64,000 bases of DNA from Diphasiastrum complanatum (taxonomy: Eukaryota > Streptophyta > Lycopodiopsida > Lycopodiales > Lycopodiaceae), in assembly GCA_029204225.1 (NCBI GenBank), contig CM055092.1, forward strand, positions 58,218,790-58,282,789, in the 5' to 3' direction. The notes beneath the pieces are model-generated. The model was not told where the DNA came from and ran no database searches. It saw only the letters and a program-made list of their open reading frames with translations. Both the position numbers and the translations under genes were made by a program. This document shows, in pieces, positions 56,600 to 64,000 of the stretch (its first letter is position 1; the number at the start of each line of letters is the position of its first letter).

Positions 56600-57392
56600 T
56601 ACAAATAGGAATGTTCATTTGGAGGATGTCTTGTTTATTCCATCTATTACCAAGAATTTTCTTAGTGTGAGTCAAATGCTAAGTAAAGGCCTCAAGGTGG
56701 AGTTTGATGGAGATGCTTGTTTGATCAAAAGGAAGGATGTCTTGGTTGAAAAAGGTAAAAGACAAGGGAAGTTGTTCAAACTAGATGCTTGTGTTATTGC
56801 TAACCAAGTTGGATGTGTTGCAAGGGTGCAAATACCTACTCAAGAGGTTTGGCATAAAAGGATGGGACACCTCAACTTCAAGTTTGTGATAGGTCTTCCA
56901 AGTTCCTTAAGTGGCATCAAACATGTTTCTGAGTCTTCTACTTTGTCTAAGTCACATAGACTACCTTATACTAGATATACATCTAAATCTAGAAAGCCTT
57001 TTCAACTTGTACATTCTGATTTTCTATGGATTTACTACAATTAGCAATAGTGGAGCTAAGATGTATGTAACATTCATTGATGATTTTAGTAGATTTTGTT
57101 GGATCTATCTACTAAAGATCAAGGATGAAGTGTATGATGTCTTTATCAAGTTCAAGAATGCAAGGGAGAACCAATTTTCCACAAAGATCAAGTGCTTAAG
57201 GAGTGACAATGGTGGTGAGTATATATCTACCAAGTTCAAGGCCTTTTGTGATGAGCATGGGATCAAGAGGGAGTATACAACATCAAGGACCCCACAACAA
57301 AATGGAGTGGCTGAAAGGAATAATAGGACTTTATGTGAAAGTGCTAATGCTATGAGTTTGAGTGCTAATCTTGACAAACCATTTTGAATCAA
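56600..57392 (+). pseudogene. Copia pre-integrase and integrase core
   Basis: NVHLEDVLFIPSITKNFLSV and FDGDACLIKRKD belong to the region just before copia integrase. The zinc motif begins VWHKRMGHLNFK. The first Asp is in FQLVHSD, where a frameshift follows. In the next frame come FIDDFSRFCWIYLLKIKDE, LRSDNGGEYIS (second Asp) and PQQNGVAERNNRTL (Glu). The frame ends at NLDKPF* near 57,387. Confidence 0.85.
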
Positions 57393-58035
57393 GCTTTGTT
57401 GTGTGCCAATTGTGCAATAGGTGGCCGAGTGCTATTTTGGATGGAAGGACACCTTTTGAGATGCTATTCAAGAGGAGGCCGAGTGTCAACTTTCTAAGAA
57501 CCTTTGGATGCACATGCTATGTCAACATCACTCTTGATGATAGGACCAAGGAGGATCCATCTTCAAGAAGAGGTATTTTTGTTGGATATAGTGAGGTGAG
57601 TAAAGCCTACAAGGTTTACATTCCTTCTACTAACAAAGTGATTGTTGGTAGAGATGTCATTTTTGATGAGGGGAACATTCCAAAAGTATCTTCAAGCATG
57701 ATTGATGGTAGTGTGGATGGATCTAACATTCTTGATGTTGATGAAAAGGATCCTACTTTGTATGGTGATGATGGTGGACCTTCATCAAGTCAAAAGCCAA
57801 GGAGAACATCAAGATAAAGACAAGTACCTTCAAGGCTCACATATGATCAAAAGGGTAAGCAATTAGTTTCTGGAAATTATGTTGCTTTCCTAACCTCTTT
57901 GGATGAGCCTAAAAGTGTAGATCAAGCGAGGAAAGAAGATGAGTGGATCCAAGCAATGGATCTGGAGTATCAAGCTCTTATGAAGAGTGAAACATCATTT
58001 GGAGGATCTTCTTGTGTACATGGAGCTATGAAATT
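57393..58035 (+). pseudogene. Copia integrase tail and RT start
   Basis: ILDGRTPFEMLFKRRPSVNF, RTFGCTCYVNITLDDRTKED and RRGIFVGYSEVSKAY are the integrase C-terminal blocks, followed by the acidic linker. After a stop at 57,817 the RT start reads ARKEDEWIQAMDLEYQALMK (57,899 onward) and is then lost where the unrelated segment begins. Confidence 0.8.
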
Positions 58036-58640
58036 GGATGGATGTTATCTTGTTGGAAAATCAAGTAATGGATCTGGAAAACAAAGTTTTTTTCAGTAAC
58101 TTTGATGGTTAAATTGAAGATCAAGAGGTTGATCTCAAAGTGCTTCAACTAGTCAAAAGGGAAGTTGGCAATTTGGAGCTAGTCAAGAGCATCAAAGGAG
58201 AGGTAATTGGCAAAGATGTTATGGATGTATTTTTGTAGCTTATTGAAGACTTAAGTAAGATCAAAGAAACAGCAAGAAAGTGTTTTTCAAGTTTACTTTA
58301 CTTGTACTGTCTCATGTTTGAGCATTTTCATGTGGATGTGTGCAAATTATCAAGATATGGTAAAACTAGCTACATTGGGGAACATCATTTTGATGTTAGA
58401 TTTGTACTAGCATTCTTGGATGGTTTTGTTGATGAAAATGAAGCTATTTGAGGTTCATTATGTCACTCATTCATGGTCAAGTCATCAAGGTATGATAATA
58501 TCTTATGGCAAGATGGAGATGGAGGCTCATTCATGGAGTATCATGGTGGATACAAGGCAACAAAGGACAAATAAGGAGGAGACATGCAAGCTACATCTTA
58601 ACCACTCACATTTATTGTTTGTTTGATGTATTTCTCTAGA
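58036..58640 (+). other. Foreign segment replacing the copia RT
   Basis: Between the RT start and the RNase H end lies about 600 bp that does not read as copia in any frame. It has repeated words such as TTCAACTAGTCAAAAGGGAAG and GGAGCTAGTCAAGAG (58,141-58,190). Function unknown. It could be filler from another element. Confidence 0.5.
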
Positions 58641-58650
58641 GAGTTCAGAG

Positions 58651-58894
58651 TTGGAAGCATGGTGGAATCATCTCGTTTACATTCTATTTGATTCTTCATG
58701 GCTCATTGAAATGATATTGCAACATTTTGTGAGGGTGCAAGTCATTGCAAAGGAGGTGGAGCTTCAACATGTGTCTTCAAGGGAATGTGTACCTGATATC
58801 TTCACTAAAGCATTGGAAAAGGACTTGTTCATGAAGCATAGGACTTCACTTGGAGTGCTATCAAAGTCTATGCTAAAACTAGTTGAAGAGGGAG
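58651..58894 (+). pseudogene. Copia RNase H C-terminal end
   Basis: The frame reads LQHFVRVQVIAKEVELQHVS, then ECVPDIFTKALEKDLFMKHR. These are the last blocks of copia pol (HFIREQVE.., ADIFTKAL). The stop codon overlaps the first bases of the LTR, as is common. Confidence 0.85.
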
Positions 58895-59543
58895 TGTGAA
58901 AGATTCAACTAGTTTGATCATTTTGTCAATATTTTTATATTTGGCATATTGAGGCCAAAACTTGTTTTAGAATTAGAGAATAACTTTTCAAGGTCCATTA
59001 GTCTAAATTCATTTGAATAAACACTTTTTGAAAGTGTGGGAAAGTTTGGAGGCGAGTTTTAGGAGATTCAAATTTAAATAGTTGGGTACATTGAATCTAG
59101 ACCCAAAGATCATAGGGTTTGTATTTTGGAGGGAAAGCCAAGTGGCCAAATAGGGTTTGGACCTATTATAAAAGGATGTGACTCGTGGAGACGGTGATCT
59201 TCTCTCTTCTCTATCTCATTTCATGCCTATACATGGTTCTCTTGGGTTCTACTATCCATTGGTGCACTATATTGGTGATTGCTTTGCAATTTTATGTGTA
59301 GAATGATCCATAATTGCTATTTTCGGTTTCACATGTGTGAATGACAGTAGCTTGCTGGTTTTGTATGGAAAGAAATAGTACATAATCATTTCATTCAAGT
59401 TTGATTAAGTTCTATTAGTGTTTGCATCTCATTTTGTGTGTAGATGTTGATTTGTCTACATTGGTGAGATTGGTAGTGTATTTCTCTATCTAACCAAAGA
59501 TCTTTCAAGTGGTTTGGATCATAATGATCTGAAAACTTTCACA
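58895..59543 (+). mobile_element. Copia 3' LTR, 649 bp
   Basis: The ends are TGTGAAAG...CTTTCACA. A TATAAAAGGATG word lies near 59,167. It aligns end to end with the LTRs at 22,800 and 46,715 (opposite strand). The palindrome has become CACATGTGTG near 59,330 here. No target-site duplication can be tested because the 5' end is missing. Confidence 0.85.
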
Positions 59544-60286
59544 ACAAGCATACACACAAACACGGAAGCAAAAAAAAAGAAAGGAATGTAGAACGACTGA
59601 TCAAACAAATCTTGATTCTACTAACAAAGTGCGTAGTTTACTTGACACAAGGATAAGAAACGAACACGAACTCGAAACATTTTTTTTCATGATCAACCTT
59701 GAAGGATTCGCAAACTTTGTCTTGCAGTCAACACGAAAGATTCGCAAAACAACTACCTGTAGAAGCTCATGGCTTTCTTGTTGAAGCTCAAAAGATTCGC
59801 AAACAAAATCTTGTCACGAAATAAATATTTTGTTTCTTGTTCAAACCTCAGATGTCACGAAATTGTTGCGAACAATTTGGAAAATCTTCTGGACTGTTCT
59901 TCAAGCTCACCTATCGTGAAACTGTCACGAACAGTTCGCAAAATATTCTAGATTTTTTCATCAAGCTCAAGAATTGTCATCTGTCGCAAACAATTCGCAA
60001 ATCTATCAGTACATAGATCAGATACAGTTCCAATTGAAGACATTGATATTAGTTTGATTTATTCAAACTTTCATCGTGTTCTCTGTGAAAGAATAATTAC
60101 TATTTTTCCTATAGTGATATCGGAGCATATGGAATTAAATCTGATACAATGGTGTCAGAGTATATAGGCTCAAAGTTGATACAATGATATCAGAATGAAT
60201 TAGAGTCAATACAGTGATATCTTTGCATCCCTCTCAACATTCTCCATCAGCAAGCCGCTATCTGGAGTGTTTCAGAAAATTAGAAG
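59544..60286 (+). mobile_element. Copia LTR remnant, primer site and leader
   Basis: The end of this block (60,006-60,110) resembles 11,202-11,290. TGATATCGGAGC near 60,116 is a two-mismatch form of the copia primer site, and variants of it recur in the leader (TGGTGTCAGAG, TGATATCAGAA). Between 59,700 and 60,000 the words TCGCAAAC, GTCACGAA and GAACAATTCGCAAA recur several times. Gag follows at 60,287. Confidence 0.45.
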
Positions 60287-60616
60287 ATGTCGTCCATCAT
60301 CAATATTCAAGCTAAGATCACTACGATCTTGGACCCAGAAGGTTCAAACTACTTGATTTGGAAATTAAAGACTTCACTCTTATTGAAGGGCGAAGGTCTA
60401 TGGCAATGGGTAGAACCAATTAAGAAAAAGCCAGTAGCTACTCCTAGCAAAGAAATTTGAGAATGGAGTTTAAAAAATGACAAAGCCATAGCAATTATTG
60501 CATCTCTAGTGCATGACAATATAATGCTAGATACTACATCAATTTTGAATGCAAAAGATTTATGGGAAGAATTGCAAACCAAGAATGAGACTCGATCTCG
60601 TACTCAAATCTGTTGA
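60287..60616 (+). pseudogene. Copia gag N-terminal part
   Basis: The frame starts MSSIINIQAKITTILDPEGS and continues NYLIWKLKTSLLLKGEGLWQ, then after one TGA (60,458-60,460) EWSLKNDKAIAIIASLVHDN and LNAKDLWEELQTKNETRSR. These are the gag blocks of copia (GxNYxxWK, EGLWxxV, ExWxxxDxKAxxxI, AKExWxxL). It ends at TGA 60,614-60,616. The rest of gag and all of pol are missing. Confidence 0.8.
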
Positions 60617-60713
60617 TTTCACACGTGTGGACTGTCTACAACATGTACTTGTGATCTCCTAAGGTGTGTAGATGCACCAAGATCAAGACTAGATTGACAT
60701 TCAAGATCTATCT

Positions 60714-61178
60714 TTGATTCTATGGCAAAAACACACTACTACATGCATTCAATCACTTCCAACTCTCACTCACACATGTGGGAAGTATTCAGAAAATATT
60801 CTAAGTAAAAACAAGCTGCTCTCCTCGGGTAGAGAGAGAAAAACCATCATGTACCAGATCCGATTAAAGATGATACCTGTGAGCCATGCCTTGACTTATG
60901 ATGACAATGCAGAACTTACGGATGAGCAGATTCTAAATCATATGGATCCGACCAGATTTGGAGTGCATAATGTTCCTGATGAACCAACGATAAAACCACC
61001 CAAAGCAGTTATCTTGAAGGAAGACATGATCACAAGGTCAATGACGAAGAAACAAGCCAAGCAACTTTATAATACGGTCTTGAAATGGCAAAATCCTCCT
61101 CAAAAGATTCATTCAGCGAATGTGCCACCTTTACTGGATAAACAAAAAGGAAAAGTTGAGGATGATTCTACAAGTTAG
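60714..61178 (+). CDS. Unrecognised frame, possibly element-derived
   Basis: 154 codons. The second half reads IPVSHALTYDDNAELTDEQI, VHNVPDEPTIKPPKAVILKE and MITRSMTKKQAKQLYN, and ends KGKVEDDSTS. The I-T-R-S-x-T-K-K word resembles short basic stretches near the ends of Ty3 polyproteins, but this is weak. It lies between a copia gag and an opposite-strand Ty3 gag. The start is arbitrary; the legible part begins near 60,860. Confidence 0.3.
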   Translation: MILWQKHTTTCIQSLPTLTHTCGKYSENILSKNKLLSSGRERKTIMYQIRLKMIPVSHALTYDDNAELTDEQILNHMDPTRFGVHNVPDEPTIKPPKAVILKEDMITRSMTKKQAKQLYNTVLKWQNPPQKIHSANVPPLLDKQKGKVEDDSTS

Positions 61179-61242
61179 AATTCTAGCAAGACATCATCGT
61201 CTCAGAAGTCATCACCTCCATGATCAATTCCTACTAAGAAGG

Positions 61243-61728
61243 CTAAGCGAAGATCCAAGACAAGTCCTTTCGAAAAGGAACAAGCAGATGTAAGTAGTAG
61301 TCCACGTCATCGGCAACTACGAAATCTTTCTTGAAAACTTCTGCAAACGTCTCCCAAGTAGTTGGCTTCACCAATAAATCTTGCCACCACGATGACGCTT
61401 TGCCGCGTAAGAACAGCACGACACTTTCAATTTTTTTCTCATCAGGAACACCGTGCAGATTGAAGTAACTACTCCACTTGGCCAGCCAGTCCTCAACGAC
61501 CTCAGGTTTCTTCTTCTTCTTCTCGCCCGCATAAACCTCCGGTTGAAAACCGAGATTGGGTGAAGATATCAATTTGACTTGATTTAACAGAACCTCCATT
61601 TGCTGATCTCTCATCTGATTCTGATTATGATTATTTATATCATTGAGCACCGTACTCAATTGCTGACAAATCACCACATAAGATGGCGCACCTGGATTTG
61701 CAGCTTGATTTGAAGTTTTTTCGATCAT
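61243..61728 (-). pseudogene. Ty3/gypsy gag fragment
   Basis: The − strand frame (161 codons) reads SYVVICQQLSTVLNDINNHN, then DWLAKWSSYFNLHGVPDEKK, then VVLFLRGKASSWWQDLLVKP and TWETFAEVFKKDF. The last two are the core of the plant Ty3 gag (Retrotrans_gag) domain: a-x-W-W, then T-W-x-x-F-x-x-x-F-x-x-x-F. It differs from the gag of the duplicated gypsy element, so it is another family. It ends soon after the domain; no protease or pol follows. Confidence 0.75.
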
Positions 61729-63279
61729 CTCGATATATCTATCATGGAAATTACTAAATTTAGTTATTATCAGATTAACTCATAGTGAAGTACAGTTGAC
61801 CAAAAACTAACTGAAATTGACTCCAGCATGGTGAAATCACTTATTTTAGTCAATTTCATACATATTACAAGAAACTTGAAAAAACTAAAAATTTTGAGTT
61901 TTCGCACTTTTAATTTTTTTTTAAATTTTTTTTTTTTTTACGTTTTCTAAAAAATTCGTAAAAGACCACTATCAATTACTAAGCAATCGAAATCAAAAAT
62001 TCGATTCATTGTTTGATTCTTAATTTTACTACATTAATGTCCATCAGGCATGCAAGACATGCGACATTAAACTGATTTTTCACATTTACGAAATTTTACA
62101 TAAAAATCAAGTTCTATAGAAATTGTTAGCTATAAAACCCAGTTTTGTATCCAACTATTAGAGTACAAGCGTATAACCACTTAAAATAGATCTAAACCAC
62201 TTATGCATGTCAGGATCAATTTGAGAATCAACATGCAGACATTCCATGCAAGTACAGTACCTCAAAATAGGAAATTGACATGCATGCAATCAGGACAATT
62301 GGAAATTCTACCAATTTTGCTCACAAAATTGCAAAACTTCAGATGATCATATCTTTGGCTACAGGACACCAAGTTGGGTGCTGTAAAGCTCAATACAGAG
62401 GGAGACCTAGTGAACAAGACACTTGCCATGTCATCCTACTACCTAGGATTCACACGTGTGAGTTCAAAACAACCAAATAACTTGTAGGAGGGCGCAGTTT
62501 TTCAAGGCCAATCAGCCTAAAAACTTGCAAACACTCAACCAAGCCTAAAAGTGATGATCCAAATAGTCTTAAATGGTCTCTAAGAGTTCCATGAAGACTT
62601 CATACAGATCCTATGAAGCAATATGGGCTGAAAACCATGAATTCTTGATTTCTAGAAGTCAAAATTGCTACAAACTTGATGGAATTGAAACATAAGCCTC
62701 TACCCATCAATTTACAGGTCTAATAGCTTTATGAGAAGGTAAAAAAGAATAAAAATCATGCTGTAAAAAACCAGAATGATCCCCTTATGGATCTAGAGAA
62801 ATCCATCCCCCAAAATTCACCAAAATTGGTCAATTTTTGACTTCCTACAAACCCAATTGTTGGAATTCTTGGCTCTATCTTCTAGAACAACTTCAAAAGA
62901 CTATGACTCATCTTTATCCAGCTTCAATTGATGTTCAACAACCTCCTACCATCCAATTACATGAAAAAACAAGCAAAAATCATGAATTTTAGCACTTTCT
63001 AGGGTTTTTCACATGCCCAATTGGAAATTAATGGCAAGAACATTTTCCAAATCCACATGCAATCCAAAATACAGAGCTATAACCAACCAATTGATCTGAA
63101 CTTGCTAGATTTTGAATTCTACCCTCCATTTTGTGCCAAAATCATGTAAAAATTACAGCAAATAAGGATCCTAAAACACTTGAAATGATGAGGAAAACAA
63201 TAGATTATGATTTCATAAGATTAGCACAAGTTGAACCATCAAAATTCATCAAAAATCTATGCTTGAACCTCACGTAATG
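61729..63279. other. No recognisable gene; possible LTR sequence
   Basis: AT-rich with long T runs near 61,905-61,940. CACACGTGTG occurs at 62,451-62,460, a palindrome found in the copia LTRs of this window. Part of this stretch may belong to the LTR whose right end is at 63,810. Confidence 0.4.
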
Positions 63280-63810
63280 GCCCAAATCCTTGAAGAAGGC
63301 TTCACACGTGTGAAAGTACGGCCTCCCACAGTCTGAGTACTGTACACTAGACCTACATTCAATCCTATAATCATTAGTAATCACAAGTACTCAAACAATT
63401 ATGAACATAGAGAGCAATTGCACCATTATGAGAGAAAAATCATGAAATTGCTTGATTGATTTTGGTGATCATCACCTACATATACGATTTTGGGCAGGTA
63501 TGAGTAGCCCTAAACCTATCCCTAATGCTAATTTTGGTGGATCTTTCATCCCTACCAAGTTAGGGTTGGAATCTTGGAGATCCCTCAACAATGCAAAAAC
63601 TACCAAAAATAGCTCCTATTTTTTCTCTCTTGTATCTAAGCATAATTTGGACTCATTCCAAAGGTTCTAACACTTAGGTCTACTTGAGAACATCCTTATG
63701 AATGGAATCCTATGCTATTTGGCACGTGTGACAAGCCACATCATGACCATCTAACTATTTACAAGTCATATGACCAAAACTAGTCAAGCTAGAATTGTGA
63801 ATTTTTAACA
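63280..63810 (-). mobile_element. Copia 3' LTR, outer end not resolved
   Basis: On the − strand the LTR starts TGTTAAAAATTC, preceded by the purine tract GAGAAGGAG next to the pol end at its right. CACACGTGTG is at 63,303-63,312. The left limit given is arbitrary; I could not find the closing CA. Confidence 0.45.
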
Positions 63811-64000
63811 CTCCTTCTCACTATCTAGCTTGGTTCAATCATTGCTTTACTAATCACTCCAAGTGATGATCTGAACTTCATAAAAGGTGCCTTTTGAAGT
63901 GGTTTAGTAAGTAGATCAATACACATTCATTGCTTGGAACATGCTCCAAAGCAATCTCCTTGGCTTGCACCATTTCTCTCACAAAGTGATGGCATATCTC
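63811..64000 (-). pseudogene. Copia pol C-terminal end, cut by the window edge
   Basis: The − strand reads CHHFVREMVQAKEIALEHVP, then SNECV, a one-base shift, then DLLTKPLQKAPFMKFRSSLG and VISKAMIEPS before a stop. This matches the last RNase H blocks of copia and is similar to 58,651-58,894. More of the element should lie beyond 64,000. Confidence 0.8.

Larger units (their letters stand above)
56590..59543 (+). mobile_element. Deletion-derivative Ty1/copia element
   Basis: The element starts abruptly within the protease-to-integrase region, runs through integrase into the first codons of RT, then has about 600 bp of unrelated sequence, and resumes at the end of RNase H followed by a polypurine tract (58,885-58,894, GAAGAGGGAG) and a 649-bp 3' LTR. 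The 5' LTR, gag and most of RT are missing. Its integrase closely resembles the one at 40.4-41.3 kb on the other strand. Confidence 0.8.

Overview
The window looks like nuclear DNA of a land plant with a large, retrotransposon-rich genome. This rests on Ty1/copia elements with an initiator-Met type primer site, Ty3/gypsy elements with the TGGCGCCGTTGCC-type primer site common in plants, short GT-AG introns and long dinucleotide repeats. I cannot name the species. I see no intact host gene, rRNA, tRNA or CRISPR array. Almost everything recognisable is a broken transposable element or a gene fragment caught among them.

The dominant structure is a head-to-tail tandem duplication of about 24 kb. 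Unit 1 is 11,532-31,724 and unit 2 is 31,731-55,632. The copies differ by roughly 0.5% (my hand count over about 2.4 kb) plus indels and microsatellite length changes. The join carries 6 extra bases (31,725-31,730) that look copied from 40 bp upstream. Unit 1 has lost a 3,751-bp block that unit 2 keeps (38,009-41,759); the scar has 2 bp of microhomology. Unit 2 is therefore closer to the ancestral layout.

Left flank, 1-11,531: an L1-type LINE relic (2.5-4.8 kb), a cluster of related short hairpins with a GCCTGGCAGCATTGCTCG-type arm (5.8-7.3 kb), a 75-bp tandem repeat, a deleted copia relic (9.2-9.8 kb) and an LTR-like segment.

Each unit, left to right: a promoter-like stretch and a 265-codon frame with two in-frame stops; a tiny 86-bp tRNA-derived SINE; a Z-DNA-prone and (CT)n tract; a 1.6-kb degenerate array built on GAGACTC / AATTTTCGAGAC words; two strong hairpins; a second SINE copy; a (CA)n(CACG)n tract; and a copia RT fragment. 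Next come (− strand) an LTR, an unknown frame and gag-protease pieces of one Ty3-like element, then two convergent intron-bearing gene fragments and a copia LTR. Last is a long − strand Ty3/gypsy element: downstream ORF, a doubled integrase with an opposite-strand copia gag piece between the copies, RNase H, RT, a protease lacking its catalytic Asp, a gag with three zinc knuckles, the primer site and the LTR.

The block kept only in unit 2 (38.0-41.8 kb) holds further nested copia pieces: RT continuation, a 204-bp LTR, RNase H, an LTR-like insertion and integrase. Right flank, 55,633-64,000: the rest of the gypsy LTR, a deletion-derivative copia with a good 3' LTR (58,895-59,543), a copia gag, a Ty3 gag, and the 3' end of another copia at the window edge. 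No module is intact, so no active system is evident. The most informative signals are the duplication join, the asymmetric decay of its two copies, and several unexplained repeat families.
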